Assembly: GCF_019402665.1 (NCBI RefSeq)
Contig: NZ_VSST01000020.1
Location: 248,001 to 312,000 of the forward strand
DNA from: Bradyrhizobium canariense
Lineage (GTDB): Bacteria > Pseudomonadota > Alphaproteobacteria > Rhizobiales > Xanthobacteraceae
Reading direction: 5' to 3'
DNA length: 64,000 bases
Position numbers and translations under genes: made by a program. Position 1 is the first letter of the stretch. Every line of letters begins with the position of its first letter. Below the pieces are notes generated by a model that saw only the letters and a list, made by a program, of their open reading frames with translations, had not been told where the DNA came from and did not search any database. Of the stretch, positions 54,695 to 64,000 are shown piece by piece.

Positions 54695-54805
54695 CTAACC
54701 CGCAGCCCCGGTGGCATCGAGCTCGCGCTCGGTGACCACGCGATTGCGGCCGTTGTTCTTGGCGAGATAGAGCGCGCGATCGCAGCGCTCGATGAGATCT
54801 GTGAT
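54695..54805 (-). pseudogene. Remnant of a GGDEF (diguanylate cyclase) gene, C-terminus only
   Basis: On the minus strand, 36 codons ending in TAG read as the tail of a GGDEF domain: DLIERCDRALYLAKNNGRNR, then VVTERELDATGAAG. This is the usual end of such proteins (ADxALYxAKxxGRNxV). Upstream the frame breaks: the preceding ATG-led frame (MATSFDDLDRS) is shifted by one, and no active site or start can be recovered. It is three bases from the stop of a complete diguanylate cyclase that points toward it. Confidence 0.7.
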
Positions 54806-55024
54806 CGGTCGAGATCGTCGAAGCTGGTGGCCATCGCAAGTCTTCGGGTCCTGGCCACCAACCTGGCATCGACCTCTTAATCACACCCCAATGGCGGCCG
54901 CACTATTTGCCCGGGACGGTCGCGAAGGTTCCCAAATTGCGGCAACCCATTGACCCCTTGAGGACTTCTATGGCCTAGTCCGCCGTCTTTAGCTGGCCCA
55001 GATCCACGAAAACCCAACGATTCC
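54806..55024. other. Region between the GGDEF remnant and leuS
   Basis: About 219 bases with no open gene. It should contain the leuS promoter. I see no T-box, riboswitch or tRNA-like structure. GAGGA (54959-54963) lies about 60 bases before the leuS ATG, too far to be its ribosome site. Confidence 0.4.
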
Positions 55025-57649
55025 ATGACCTCCGAACGCTACAACGCCCGCGACGCCGAACCGCGCTGGCAAGCCGCCTGGGACCAACAGGCGATCTTCG
55101 TCTCCAGAAACGACGATCCGCGGCCGAAATATTATGTGCTGGAGATGTTCCCCTACCCGTCGGGGCGCATCCATATCGGCCATGTCCGCAATTACACGCT
55201 CGGCGACGTGCTGGCCCGCTTCATGCGCGCCAAGGGTTTCAACGTGCTGCATCCGATGGGCTGGGACGCTTTCGGCCTGCCGGCCGAGAACGCCGCGATC
55301 GAGCGCAAGGTGGCGCCGAAGGCCTGGACCTACGACAACATCGCCGCGATGAAGAAGCAGCTCCGCTCGATCGGGCTGTCGCTGGACTGGAGCCGCGAGA
55401 TCGCGACCTGCGATCCCAGCTACTACAAGCACCAGCAGAAGTTGTTTCTGGACTTCCTGCGCGAAGGCCTCGCCGAGCGCGAAAAGCGCAAGGTGAACTG
55501 GGACCCCGTCGACATGACCGTGCTCGCCAACGAGCAGGTGATCGACGGCAAAGGCTGGCGTTCGGGCGCCGTCGTCGAACAACGGGAAATGAACCAGTGG
55601 GTCTTCAAGATCACGAAGTACTCGCAGGAGCTGCTGTCGGCACTGGATACGCTGGACCGCTGGCCCGACAAGGTGCGGCTGATGCAGCGCAACTGGATCG
55701 GCCGGTCCGAGGGGCTGCTGATCCGCTTCGCGCTCGACGCGGCGACGACGCCGGCCGGCGAGAGCGAGCTGAAGATTTTCACGACGCGCCCGGACACGCT
55801 GTTCGGCGCGAAGTTCATGGCGATCTCGGCCGATCATCCGCTGGCGCAGGCAGCCGCGGCCAAAAATCCTGAGCTCGCCGAGTTCATCGGTGAGATCAAG
55901 CGGATGGGCACAGCGCAGGAGATCATCGATACCGCCGAGAAGCAGGGTTTTGACACCGGCATCCGCGCGGTCCATCCGTTCGATCCGAGCTGGAAGCTGC
56001 CGGTCTATGTCGCGAACTTCGTGCTGATGGAATACGGCACCGGCGCCATTTTCGGCTGCCCCGCCCACGACCAGCGCGACCTCGACTTCGTCAACAAGTA
56101 CGCTCTCGGCAATACGCCGGTGGTGTGCCCCGAGGGCCAGGATCCGAAATCGTTCGTCATCACCGATACCGCCTATGACGGTGACGGCCGCATGATCAAT
56201 TCGCGCTTCCTCGACGGCATGACCATCGATCAGGCCAAGGACGAGGTGGCGAAGCGTCTCGAGAGCGAGCTGCGCGGCAACGCTCCGGTCGGCGAGCGTC
56301 AGGTCAATTTCCGCCTGCGCGACTGGGGCATTTCGCGCCAGCGCTATTGGGGCTGCCCGATTCCTGTCATCCACTGTCCGAAGTGCGACGTGGTGCCGGT
56401 GCCGGATGCCGACCTCCCCGTGGTGCTGCCGGAGGATGTGAGCTTCGACAAGCCAGGCAACGCGCTCGATCATCACCCGACCTGGAAGCACGTGACCTGT
56501 CCGCAATGCGGCGGCAAGGCGCAGCGCGAAACCGACACCATGGACACCTTCGTAGATTCGTCCTGGTACTTTGCGCGCTTCACCGATCCCTGGAACGAGA
56601 ACGCGCCGACGACGCCAGAGGTCGCCAACCGGATGCTGCCGGTCGACCAGTATATCGGCGGCGTCGAGCACGCGATCCTGCATCTGCTCTACAGCCGCTT
56701 CTTCACGCGCGCGATGAAAGCGACCGGGCACATCGCACTGGACGAGCCGTTCGCCGGCATGTTCACGCAGGGCATGGTGGTGCACGAGACCTACCAGAAG
56801 GCCGACGGCACCTACGTCCAGCCGGTCGAGGTGAAGGTCGAGACCGGCGCCAACGGCCGCCGCGCCACGCTGCTGACGTCAGGCGAAGACATCCAGATCG
56901 GTCCGATCGAAAAGATGTCGAAGTCTAAGAAGAACACGGTCGATCCCGACGACATCATCGAGACCTATGGCGCCGACGTCGCCCGCTGGTTCATGCTGTC
57001 GGACTCCCCGCCCGAGCGCGACGTGATCTGGAGCGATGAGCGCGTCCAGGGCGCCTCGCGCTTCGTGCAGCGGCTGTGGCGGCTGGTGAACGACTCGATC
57101 GAACCCGGCAAGGCCGCGCCGGCCGCCCGGCCCGCCGGCTTCGGCCCGGACGCCACCGCCTTGCGCAAGGCCGCCCATGGTGCGCTGGACAAGGTCACCA
57201 CCGGGATCGAACGGCTGCACTTCAACGTCTGCCTCGCCCATATTCGCGAATTCACCAATGCGTTCGCGGAGGTCTTGCAGCGTCCCGGCCAGCCGGCTCC
57301 AGATTTGGCTTGGGCGATCCGGGAGGCGAGCCAGATCCTGGTCCAGCTGTTCTCCCCGATGATGCCGCATCTGGCCGAGGAATGTTGGCAGGCTCTCGGC
57401 CACAGCGGGCTGGTTTCCGAGGCCAATTGGCCCCAAATCGAGCGTGATTTGCTGGTTGAAGACAGTGTGACCCTGGTGGTTCAGGTCAACGGCAAGAAGC
57501 GGGGCGAGGTCACAGTTGCAACAGCGGCCGAGAATCCGGAAATCGAGGCTGCCGTTTTGGCCCTCGATGCGGTAAAACTGGCCCTGGATGGCAAGCCCGT
57601 CCGCAAGGTGATTATCGTCCCCAAGAGGATCGTGAATGTTGTCGGCTAG
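55025..57649 (+). CDS. leuS: Leucyl-tRNA synthetase
   Basis: An 874-residue class I synthetase that charges tRNA-Leu. The HIGH motif is present as HIGHVRNY near residue 51 and the KMSKS motif as [13 protein letters not shown] near residue 634. The editing domain (about 220-425) shows [12 protein letters not shown] and [18 protein letters not shown]. Zinc-type cysteines occur in CPKCD and CPQCGG. The anticodon-binding domain and C-terminal extension complete it. It overlaps lptE by 14 bases, so leuS-lptE-holA are probably one operon, an arrangement common in alphaproteobacteria. Confidence 0.97.
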   Translation: MTSERYNARDAEPRWQAAWDQQAIFVSRNDDPRPKYYVLEMFPYPSGRIHIGHVRNYTLGDVLARFMRAKGFNVLHPMGWDAFGLPAENAAIERKVAPKAWTYDNIAAMKKQLRSIGLSLDWSREIATCDPSYYKHQQKLFLDFLREGLAEREKRKVNWDPVDMTVLANEQVIDGKGWRSGAVVEQREMNQWVFKITKYSQELLSALDTLDRWPDKVRLMQRNWIGRSEGLLIRFALDAATTPAGESELKIFTTRPDTLFGAKFMAISADHPLAQAAAAKNPELAEFIGEIKRMGTAQEIIDTAEKQGFDTGIRAVHPFDPSWKLPVYVANFVLMEYGTGAIFGCPAHDQRDLDFVNKYALGNTPVVCPEGQDPKSFVITDTAYDGDGRMINSRFLDGMTIDQAKDEVAKRLESELRGNAPVGERQVNFRLRDWGISRQRYWGCPIPVIHCPKCDVVPVPDADLPVVLPEDVSFDKPGNALDHHPTWKHVTCPQCGGKAQRETDTMDTFVDSSWYFARFTDPWNENAPTTPEVANRMLPVDQYIGGVEHAILHLLYSRFFTRAMKATGHIALDEPFAGMFTQGMVVHETYQKADGTYVQPVEVKVETGANGRRATLLTSGEDIQIGPIEKMSKSKKNTVDPDDIIETYGADVARWFMLSDSPPERDVIWSDERVQGASRFVQRLWRLVNDSIEPGKAAPAARPAGFGPDATALRKAAHGALDKVTTGIERLHFNVCLAHIREFTNAFAEVLQRPGQPAPDLAWAIREASQILVQLFSPMMPHLAEECWQALGHSGLVSEANWPQIERDLLVEDSVTLVVQVNGKKRGEVTVATAAENPEIEAAVLALDAVKLALDGKPVRKVIIVPKRIVNVVG

Positions 57650-58187
57650 GATCCGCATCGCAGCCCGCTTGCTGGCGGTCGCCGCACTGGCGGCCATGAC
57701 GGCCGGCTGCTTCCACCCGATGTATGCCGAGCACACCGACGGTACGCCCGGCCTGCGCGAGAAGCTGATGGGGGTCGATCTGCCCCCGATCTCCAAAGCC
57801 AATGCCTCGCGCGAGGCCCGCGTCGGCGTCGAGGTCCGCAACGCGCTGGCCTTCAAGCTCTATGGCACCGCCACCGGCATGCCGCCGACCCACCGCCTGG
57901 AGATCCGTTTCTCAAGCAGCAAGTCGTCGCTGATCGTCGATCCCAATACCGGCCTGCCGAGCAGCGAAAACTACGGCCTCGACGCCCAGTACAATCTGAT
58001 CGAGGTCGTTAGCGGCAAGTCGGTAATGACCGGCACCACGTTCTCCCGCGTGTCCTACGACATGCCCGGCTCCTATCAGCGTTTCAGCCGCAACCGCGCA
58101 ATACGTGATGCCGAGGATCGTGCCGCCAACGAGATCGCCGAGAACATCACGACTCGCCTCGCCTCGTTCTTCACCGCGGGCACTTAA
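57636..58187 (+). CDS. lptE: LPS-assembly lipoprotein LptE
   Basis: A 183-residue lipoprotein that plugs the LptD barrel and helps insert lipopolysaccharide into the outer membrane. The signal peptide ends at a lipobox ([11 protein letters not shown]) with Cys at residue 25. The mature part resembles the LptE/RlpB fold, with [14 protein letters not shown] and [14 protein letters not shown] segments. Its first 14 bases overlap leuS, and holA follows after 47 bases. The order leuS-lptE-holA is the basis for the name, supported by the lipobox and size. Confidence 0.88.
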   Translation: MLSARIRIAARLLAVAALAAMTAGCFHPMYAEHTDGTPGLREKLMGVDLPPISKANASREARVGVEVRNALAFKLYGTATGMPPTHRLEIRFSSSKSSLIVDPNTGLPSSENYGLDAQYNLIEVVSGKSVMTGTTFSRVSYDMPGSYQRFSRNRAIRDAEDRAANEIAENITTRLASFFTAGT

Positions 58188-58234
58188 TTCATCCCGTCCC
58201 CCCGGTTCGCCCGGAATGACGAATCCCAGGCAAC

Positions 58235-59263
58235 ATGGTCGCGCTGCGCGGAAAAGAGATCGACGCCTTTCTCGCCCGCCCCGATGTGGGCCGTTCGATC
58301 ATCCTGCTCTATGGACCTGACGCCGGCCTGGTCCGCGAACGCGCGGATGCGCTGATTGCCTCGGCTGTCGACGATCCCAACGATCCGTTCTCGCTGGTCA
58401 AGGTCGATGGCGACGAGCTCTCCGCCGAGCCGTCGCGCCTCGTCGACGAGGCCATGACGGTGCCGCTGTTCGGCGGCCGCCGCGCCATCCGCGTGCGCGC
58501 CGGCTCGCGCAGCTTTGCCAGCGCTATCGACACGCTGGCTGAGATGGGCGTGAAGGATTGCCGCATCGTGATCGAGGCCGGCGAGCTGCGCCCGGAATCG
58601 CCGCTGCGCAAGGCCTGCGAACGCGCCAAGACGGCCGTCGCGATCGCCTGCTATCCCGATAGCGAGCGCGACCTGGCCAAGCTGATGGAAGACGAGCTCC
58701 GCATCGCCAATTTGCGCATCGCGCAGGATGCCCGCGCGGCGCTGATGTCGTTCCTCGGCGGCGACCGCCAGGCCTCCCGCAACGAGCTGCGCAAGCTCAC
58801 GCTCTATGCCCATGGCAAGGGCGAGATCACGCTGGATGACGTGATGGCTGTCGTCGCCGATGCGTCGGAGCTGAAACTCGATCCGATCGTCGATGGCGCC
58901 TTCGCCGGCCGGCCCGAGATCGTCGAGAACGAGTTTGCCAAAGCCATGATAGCGGGCACATACCCCGGCGTGATCATCTCTGCGGCGCAGCGTCAGGCGG
59001 CGTGGCTGCACAAATCGGCGCTCGCGATCGCCGACGGCACGCCCGCTTCCGCAGTACTCGACAGCGGCTATCCGCGCCTGCATTTCTCGCGGAAGCCCGC
59101 GGTCGAAACCGCACTGCGCAATTTCAGCGTAGCGCGGCTCGCCGCCATCATCGAGCAGCTCGCAACCGCCGCGCTCGACACGCGCAAGCAATCCACCCTC
59201 GCCGCCGCCATCGCCCAGCGCACGCTGATGGCGATCGCCGCGAACGCGAAGCGGCGGAGCTGA
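58235..59263 (+). CDS. holA: DNA polymerase III subunit delta
   Basis: A 342-residue clamp-loader subunit that opens the beta clamp. It has the AAA-like but ATP-site-poor N-terminus (DVGRSIILLYGPDAGLVRER) and the delta signature FLGGDRQASRNELRKLTLY. The size and location after lptE agree. The 47-base gap before it contains a partial repeat (near 58195-58220, CCGGTTCGCCCGGAATGACG). It is followed by two palindromic elements. Confidence 0.93.
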   Translation: MVALRGKEIDAFLARPDVGRSIILLYGPDAGLVRERADALIASAVDDPNDPFSLVKVDGDELSAEPSRLVDEAMTVPLFGGRRAIRVRAGSRSFASAIDTLAEMGVKDCRIVIEAGELRPESPLRKACERAKTAVAIACYPDSERDLAKLMEDELRIANLRIAQDARAALMSFLGGDRQASRNELRKLTLYAHGKGEITLDDVMAVVADASELKLDPIVDGAFAGRPEIVENEFAKAMIAGTYPGVIISAAQRQAAWLHKSALAIADGTPASAVLDSGYPRLHFSRKPAVETALRNFSVARLAAIIEQLATAALDTRKQSTLAAAIAQRTLMAIAANAKRRS

Positions 59264-59281
59264 GCACGCCGCTCTGCCCCC

Positions 59282-59363
59282 CGTCATTGCGAGGAGCCCT
59301 TGCAACGAAGCAATCCAGAATCTCTCCGCGGAAAGATTCTGGATTGCTGCGCTCGCGATGACG
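59282..59363. repeat. Palindromic repeat, family D
   Basis: An inverted repeat with outer arms CGTCATTGCGAG and CTCGCGATGACG, and inner arms GCAATCCAGAATCT and AGATTCTGGATTGC. It fills part of the gap between holA and the convergent parB. Confidence 0.85.
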
Positions 59364-59378
59364 AGGACGGTGCGTGTC

Positions 59379-59475
59379 CCTCATCCTGAGGAGCGCGCTC
59401 TTGCGCGCGTCTCGAAGGATGCAGGCCGGGCCCTCGCCCTTCGAGACGCCGCTCCGCGGCCCCTCAGCATGAGGG
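59379..59475. repeat. Palindromic repeat, family E
   Basis: A second element directly after the first, with outer CCTCATCCTGAGGAGC / CCCCTCAGCATGAGGG and inner GCGTCTCGAAGG / CCTTCGAGACGC arms. It lies 20 bases before the parB stop codon. Confidence 0.8.
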
Positions 59476-59495
59476 TGAGAGAGCGGAACTAGCGG

Positions 59496-60380
59496 CTACA
59501 GCGCGCCCTTCGCCAGCCGCCGCATCACCTCGTCGAGCTGATCGAGGTTGCGGTAGTTGATTTGGACGGAGCCGCCGGGATCGCGGTGGCTCACCGTGAC
59601 CTTGAGCCCGAGCGCATCGCTGACGCGCTTCTCCAGGTCGACCGTGTCGGGGTCCTTTTCCTTCGCCCCCGTGCGCGCCTTCTGCGGCTTGCGCTCCGGC
59701 ACGCCCTCTTCATGCGCCAGCGCCTCGGTCTGGCGGACGTTGAGGCCTTCTTCGACGATGCGCTTGGCGGCCGCGAGCGGATCAGGCACGCCGATCAGCG
59801 CGCGGGCGTGACCCGCGGTCAGCTCGCCGCTCGTGATCAACGCTTGCACTTCGGCGGGAAGCTTCGTCAGCCGCATCATGTTGGCGATGTGGCTGCGGCT
59901 CTTGCCAACGACTTTGGCGATATCGTCCTGGCTGCGTTTGAACTCGTTGGCGAGCGCGTGATAGCCGAGCGCCTCTTCCATCGGGTTGAGGTCTTCGCGC
60001 TGCACATTCTCGACGATCGCGAACTCCAGCGCATCGCTGTCGCTGATGTCGACGGGGACGATCGGCACTTCGTGCAGGCCGGCCATTTGCGAGGCGCGCC
60101 AGCGCCGTTCGCCGGCGATGATCTCGAAGCGGTCCTGTGCACCCTTCACCGGGCGCACCACGATCGGCTGGATCACGCCATGCTGCCTGATGGAATCGCT
60201 GAGCTCCCTGAGCTCGCTTTCCGAAAAGGTGCGGCGCGGGTTGCGCGGATTGGGCTTGATGAATTCGATCGGCACCTTGCGCTGCGCGCGCGGACGATCG
60301 ACGTGCTGAGCCTCGCCGCCGACGTCACCGATCAGACTCGCAAGACCCCGGCCCAATCGCGAACGCGCTTCGTCGGCCAT
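59496..60380 (-). CDS. parB: Chromosome-partitioning protein ParB
   Basis: A 294-residue CTP-dependent DNA clamp that loads at parS and spreads. The N-terminal ParA-interacting stretch is LGRGLASLIGD near residue 9. The CTP-binding region has the conserved PIEFIKPNPRNPRR and AGERRWRASQMAGL. A central helix-turn-helix (about 150-185, SRSHIANMMRLTKLP) recognises parS. The C-terminus, with LNVRQTEAL and INYRNLDQLDEV, forms the dimer. The start at ATG 60380 leaves the standard N-terminus. parA precedes it by 155 bases, with a repeat in between. Confidence 0.95.
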   Translation of the reverse strand: MADEARSRLGRGLASLIGDVGGEAQHVDRPRAQRKVPIEFIKPNPRNPRRTFSESELRELSDSIRQHGVIQPIVVRPVKGAQDRFEIIAGERRWRASQMAGLHEVPIVPVDISDSDALEFAIVENVQREDLNPMEEALGYHALANEFKRSQDDIAKVVGKSRSHIANMMRLTKLPAEVQALITSGELTAGHARALIGVPDPLAAAKRIVEEGLNVRQTEALAHEEGVPERKPQKARTGAKEKDPDTVDLEKRVSDALGLKVTVSHRDPGGSVQINYRNLDQLDEVMRRLAKGAL

Positions 60381-60442
60381 CGCCAGCTCCCTTGGATTCA
60401 CGCTGCAGCACTCCAGAACTGAATTATCGAAACTCGTAACTC

Positions 60443-60521
60443 GTAGGATGGGTAGAGCGAAGCGAAACCCATCCTGTTGGCGCGACCCATGATGGGTTTC
60501 GCTGCGCTCTACCCATCCTAC
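60443..60521. repeat. Palindromic repeat, family B2
   Basis: The outer arms are GTAGGATGGGTAGAGCG and CGCTCTACCCATCCTAC, a perfect 17-base match, with inner CGAAACCCATC and GATGGGTTTCG. It lies between parA and parB, an unusual place because these are normally one operon. Confidence 0.9.
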
Positions 60522-60535
60522 AGATCAGCGCACCT

Positions 60536-61390
60536 TCAATGCGTCGTCCGCAGTTCGCGCTCGCGCTGGATCACTTCGGTGGCGAGCCGCAGATAAGCTT
60601 CGCTGCCGACGCATTTGAGATCGTAGACCAGCACCGGTTTGCCGTAGGACGGCGCCTCCGAGATGCGCACGTTGCGCGGGATCATGGTCTTGTAGACCTT
60701 CTCGCCCATGAACTGCCGGACGTCGGCAACGACCTGGTTCGAGAGATTGTTGCGCGAGTCGAACATGGTCAGCACGATGCCGTGGATCGACAGGTTCGGA
60801 TTGAGCGTCGAACGCACCTGCTCCACCGTCTGCAGCAATTGCGACAGACCTTCGAGCGCGAAGAACTCGCACTGCAGCGGCACCAGGATCGCGTCGGAAG
60901 CCGCCATCGCGTTCACGGTGATCAGATTGAGCGAGGGCGGACAGTCGATCAGCACGTAGGTGTAATCGGCGTCGGGCGAGACGTTGTTGTTGAGCGCGCT
61001 GATCGCGTCGCGCAGCTTGTACGCACGACCGGGCGTGGTGCCGAGCTCGAGCTCGAGGCCGGAGAGATCCATGGTCGAGGGCGCGATATGCAGCCGCGGC
61101 ACCGCAGTCGACACCACCGCTTCCCGCAGGCTCGCCTCGCCGACAAGAACGTCATAGGTCGAGCAGGAGCGATTGCGACGATCGATGCCGAGGCCGGTCG
61201 AGGCGTTGCCCTGCGGATCGAGATCGACGATCAGGACACGCTCGCCAATCGCCGCGAGCGCCGTGCCGAGGTTGATCGCCGTGGTTGTTTTTCCCACGCC
61301 GCCCTTCTGATTCGCCAGCGCCAGGATGCGCGGATGGCCCTGCGGGACGGCGGCGGTCTGTTCTTGCTGCGGTTCGTCAATCACGCTCAT
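60536..61390 (-). CDS. parA: Chromosome-partitioning ATPase ParA
   Basis: A 284-residue Walker-type ATPase that moves ParB-bound origins. It has the deviant Walker A ANQKGGVGKTTT near residue 26, DLDPQGNAS (Walker A'), and YVLIDCPPSLN (Walker B). The rest is a standard Soj/ParA protein with EFFALEGLSQLL. The N-terminal tail of about 18 residues is rich in Gln/Glu. The start at ATG 61390 leaves a 29-base gap after rsmG, so rsmG and parA probably share a transcript. Confidence 0.96.
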   Translation of the reverse strand: MSVIDEPQQEQTAAVPQGHPRILALANQKGGVGKTTTAINLGTALAAIGERVLIVDLDPQGNASTGLGIDRRNRSCSTYDVLVGEASLREAVVSTAVPRLHIAPSTMDLSGLELELGTTPGRAYKLRDAISALNNNVSPDADYTYVLIDCPPSLNLITVNAMAASDAILVPLQCEFFALEGLSQLLQTVEQVRSTLNPNLSIHGIVLTMFDSRNNLSNQVVADVRQFMGEKVYKTMIPRNVRISEAPSYGKPVLVYDLKCVGSEAYLRLATEVIQRERELRTTH

Positions 61391-61419
61391 CGCAAATTCC
61401 CCACTCGGCCCCTGACGCC

Positions 61420-62193
61420 TCACCCGCGCCGTTCCACGGAAGCCAGCTCGACGATCCAACCGTCGCCTGTCCGGCTTTGGTGGAGCTGCGGCTGAATATT
61501 CCAATATTTAGTAGCTTCGGTCAATTCAGACTCTACATCTTGACCCTTGAGAAACAACGCTTTTGCGCCCTGGCGCATCAGCGGCTCCGCAAAGCCGATG
61601 AGTTGGTGTAGCGGAGCCAGCGCACGCGCGGTGACGCAATCGACCGGGCCGGTGATTCTATCCACATTATCCCCGATCTCAGCGAGATGTACGACTCCCG
61701 GGGATGTAGTTATGCGGACGGCTTCGCGCAGGAAGGCCGCCTTCTTGGCGATTCGCTCGACCAGATGGACGCTGGCCCCGGCCGTCCCCGCCATGGCGCA
61801 AGCCAGCACTATGCCGGGGAAGCCGCCGCCACTGCCGAGATCGGCCCAGCGTTTGGCCGATGGGGCGAGAGCGACGAGCTGAAGGGAGTCGGCGATGTGC
61901 CGGGTCCAGAGATGCGGCAATGTCGAGGGCGCGACCAGGTTGGTCTTGGCCTGCCACTCCCGGAGCAGTGCGATGTAGCGATCGAGCCGGGCCTCCGTTT
62001 CATGTGAAACGGGCGCAAGCTTGAGCGCCGCAATCTTGTCGGCTGCGATGACGGCGTCCAGCGATCGATCGTTGGCGCTGGCCTTGTCGATCTTCGGTCT
62101 GGTCGGCGCCGGTTCGAAGCGACCACCGGCGCCCTCTCCCGCCGAGGGTTTTGCTGATGACGATCTGCCGCCGCCCGGCCCGCGCTGTTTCAC
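61420..62193 (-). CDS. rsmG: 16S rRNA (guanine-N7) methyltransferase G
   Basis: A 257-residue SAM-dependent methyltransferase that modifies G527 of 16S rRNA. The SAM motif is LGSGGGFPGIVLA near residue 123. The conserved WTRHIADSLQL and RALAPLHQLIGFA blocks are also present. The N-terminus (about 1-55) is an unusual basic, low-complexity extension before the usual start of homology (SHETEARLDRYIALLREWQ). I propose the GTG at 62193, inside the parS palindrome, giving a gap of 7 bases after the mnmG stop. Starts nearer the domain are possible. It is the usual partner of mnmG. Confidence 0.88.
   Translation of the reverse strand: MKQRGPGGGRSSSAKPSAGEGAGGRFEPAPTRPKIDKASANDRSLDAVIAADKIAALKLAPVSHETEARLDRYIALLREWQAKTNLVAPSTLPHLWTRHIADSLQLVALAPSAKRWADLGSGGGFPGIVLACAMAGTAGASVHLVERIAKKAAFLREAVRITTSPGVVHLAEIGDNVDRITGPVDCVTARALAPLHQLIGFAEPLMRQGAKALFLKGQDVESELTEATKYWNIQPQLHQSRTGDGWIVELASVERRG
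61997..62010. promoter_or_regulatory. parS-like palindrome inside rsmG
   Basis: GTTTCATGTGAAAC matches the inner 14 bases of the parS consensus (GTTTCACGTGAAAC) except one central C-to-T change. It falls within the rsmG coding region, about 175 bases from the stronger parS. Confidence 0.55.
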
Positions 62194-62201
62194 GTGAAAC
62201 C
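62186..62201. promoter_or_regulatory. parS site at the mnmG/rsmG junction
   Basis: TGTTTCACGTGAAACC matches the ParB-binding consensus TGTTTCACGTGAAACA at 15 of 16 bases. It overlaps the proposed rsmG GTG start and touches the mnmG stop codon. parA and parB lie within 3 kb, as expected for an origin-proximal segregation site. Confidence 0.9.
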
Positions 62202-64000
62202 TATGCGATCGCTTTGGACGTCTTCCGCGCTTCGCGGCGGAGATAGGCCGCAAGGATGCCGAGCGCGGCCGGCGTCATCCCGTCGATTCGGCCGGCTTGG
62301 CCAACCGTGAACGGACGTGCCTTCTCCAGCTTGGCCCGGACCTCATTGGAGAGACCGGGGACCTGCTGGTAGTCGACGTCCGACAGCACCATCCCCTCAT
62401 CCCGCCTGAAGGCTTCGACGTCGGCGCTCTGGCGCTCCAGATAGACGTCGTACTTCGCGTCGATCTCGAGATGGGTGGCAATGACGGGATCAACGGCAGC
62501 GAGCTCCGGCCAGATCGCACGGACCTGGCTCCAGCCGATGTCGGGATAGGCCATCAGCTCGAAGGCCGACCGCCGCTGGCCGTCCCGGTTCAGGGACAGT
62601 CCATGCTTGATCGCTTCGTTCGGGGTGATCGTCAGCGACTTCGACAGCGCTCGAGCCGCATTCAGGGCGTCCATCTTGGCGCGATGATGCACGGTCCGGG
62701 CGCTCCCGACGCATCCCAGGGCGATGCCCTTCTCGGTCAAGCGCTGATCGGCATTGTCTGCGCGCAGGGTCAGCCGGTACTCGGCCCTGGAGGTGAACAT
62801 CCGATAGGGTTCGCTGATGCCGCGGGTGACGAGGTCGTCGATCATGACGCCGAGATAGCCATCGGCGCGGTCGAACACCGTCAGCGCGGCGCCGCTCGCG
62901 GCCAATGCCGCGTTCAGCCCGGCCACGATGCCCTGGCCAGCGGCTTCCTCGTACCCCGTGGTGCCGTTGATCTGCCCGGCCAGGAACAGGCCGCGCAGAC
63001 GCTTGGTCTGGAGGGTCGGATCGAGCTCCCGGGGATCGACGTGGTCGTATTCGATGGCATAGCCCGGCCGGACCATCTTGACCCGCTCCAGGCCGGGAAT
63101 GGTTGCGAGGATGGCGAGCTGGACCTCCTCCGGCAGCGAAGTGGAGATGCCGTTGGGATAGACCGTGCTGTCGTCGAGCCCCTCCGGCTCCAGGAAGATC
63201 TGGTGACCATCGCGATCGCCGAAGCGAACGATCTTGTCCTCGATCGAGGGGCAATAGCGCGGTCCGGAGCTCTTGATCTGGCCGGAGTACATCGGAGAAC
63301 GATGGACATTGGCCCTGATCACGTCGTGGGTCGCAGGCGTGGTCCGGGTGATCCCGCACTGGATCTGCGGCGTCGTGATCCGCTCGGTCATCACGGAAAA
63401 CGGCTCCGGAGGCTCGTCCCCCGGCTGCATTTCAACCGCCGGCCAGTCGATCGTGGTGCCATCCAGACGCGGCGGTGTCCCTGTCTTGAGCCGTCCAAGC
63501 GTGAACCCGGCGCGCTCGAAGGACGTCGAAAGGCTCATTGCCGGCGCCTCGCCAACCCTGCCGGCCGGCCAGTTCTTCTCTCCGAGATGGATCAGACCGC
63601 GGAGGAAGGTGCCGGTGGTGACGACGACAGCCCCTGCCCGAAGTTCGCGGCCATCCGCCAGGCTCAGGCCGATCACCCGTCCCTCGACCACGATCAGCTC
63701 GTCCGCCTCGCCTTCGATGACGGAAAGACCCTCGGTCTCCCGGATCGCCGCCTGCATCGCGGCGGCATAGAGCTTCCGGTCGGCCTGGGCGCGCGGACCA
63801 CGCACCGCCGGGCCCTTACGTCGATTGAGGACGCGAAATTGGATGCCGCCGGCGTCTCCGACCCGGCCCATCAGACCATCGAGCGCGTCGACCTCGCGAA
63901 CCAGATGGCCCTTGCCGAGACCGCCAATCGCGGGATTGCAGGACATCGCGCCGACGGTGGAGAAACGATGCGTCACCAGAGCGGTCTCCGCGCCCATCCG
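62201..64000 (-). CDS. mnmG: tRNA uridine-5-carboxymethylaminomethyl modification enzyme, 5' end missing
   Basis: An FAD enzyme that with MnmE modifies the wobble U of several tRNAs. The window holds about 600 residues; the first 25-30, with the dinucleotide-binding start, lie beyond the right edge. Visible signatures are [43 protein letters not shown] sequence (split), [13 protein letters not shown] and the C-terminal [13 protein letters not shown]. The stop at 62201-62203 abuts the parS site. It heads the mnmG-rsmG-parA-parB block, with all on the minus strand. Confidence 0.95.
   Translation of the reverse strand, partial: RMGAETALVTHRFSTVGAMSCNPAIGGLGKGHLVREVDALDGLMGRVGDAGGIQFRVLNRRKGPAVRGPRAQADRKLYAAAMQAAIRETEGLSVIEGEADELIVVEGRVIGLSLADGRELRAGAVVVTTGTFLRGLIHLGEKNWPAGRVGEAPAMSLSTSFERAGFTLGRLKTGTPPRLDGTTIDWPAVEMQPGDEPPEPFSVMTERITTPQIQCGITRTTPATHDVIRANVHRSPMYSGQIKSSGPRYCPSIEDKIVRFGDRDGHQIFLEPEGLDDSTVYPNGISTSLPEEVQLAILATIPGLERVKMVRPGYAIEYDHVDPRELDPTLQTKRLRGLFLAGQINGTTGYEEAAGQGIVAGLNAALAASGAALTVFDRADGYLGVMIDDLVTRGISEPYRMFTSRAEYRLTLRADNADQRLTEKGIALGCVGSARTVHHRAKMDALNAARALSKSLTITPNEAIKHGLSLNRDGQRRSAFELMAYPDIGWSQVRAIWPELAAVDPVIATHLEIDAKYDVYLERQSADVEAFRRDEGMVLSDVDYQQVPGLSNEVRAKLEKARPFTVGQAGRIDGMTPAALGILAAYLRREARKTSKAIA

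Overview
The window reads as a chromosomal segment of an alphaproteobacterium of the Bradyrhizobium type. The grounds are the very GC-rich coding, the mnmG-rsmG-parA-parB and leuS-lptE-holA blocks typical of Rhizobiales chromosomes, twin GlnK-AmtB pairs, an rsmB-heparinase-purH run, and the many intergenic palindromes of the sort that litter Bradyrhizobium genomes. I see no insertion sequence, phage gene, integrase, CRISPR array or rRNA. One tRNA (Gly, GCC) is present.

Layout. 1-8 kb: the end of a membrane-protein gene, a chemotaxis receptor, then a three-gene overlapping operon in which a large oxidoreductase-sulfotransferase fusion precedes cysD and cysNC, which make the sulfate donor PAPS. 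8-14 kb: rsmB, a heparinase-like gene and purH, the last behind a ZTP riboswitch. 14-25 kb: two MFS transporters, gamma-glutamyltransferase, a GST, DUF2239, a DsbA-like isomerase, ketopantoate reductase, a diheme cytochrome c with a PQQ-type sugar dehydrogenase, an epimerase and tRNA-Gly. 25-35 kb: a thioredoxin-like chaperone, a LON-N protein, an MHYT-GGDEF-EAL protein, cytochrome b561 with a PepSY protein, a TetR regulator with two clear operators, a UbiH-type monooxygenase, a TesB thioesterase and a GYF membrane protein. 35-41 kb: two GlnK-AmtB pairs bracket an ArsR-SRPBCC-ClpP operon headed by a perfect inverted repeat. 41-54.8 kb: a caspase-like protein, GFA protein, aminotransferase, FtsK, LolA, exonuclease III, a response regulator, L,D-transpeptidase, hydratase, YggS and a diguanylate cyclase followed by a GGDEF remnant. 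55-64 kb: leuS-lptE-holA, then parB, parA, rsmG and mnmG on the minus strand, with a near-consensus parS at the mnmG/rsmG junction.

How the genes work together. Most of the window is housekeeping: translation, purine synthesis, envelope assembly, DNA segregation and nitrogen sensing. The parts that look least described are the fused oxidoreductase-sulfotransferase with its own PAPS supply, the small ArsR-SRPBCC-ClpP module lodged between two ammonium-sensing pairs, the periplasmic caspase homologue with a cysteine-rich tail, and several operator-like inverted repeats. Many gene ends carry long palindromes in at least six sequence families, probably acting as bidirectional terminators or mobile REP-like elements. 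All gene names rest on motif and family recognition by eye; no database search was run.
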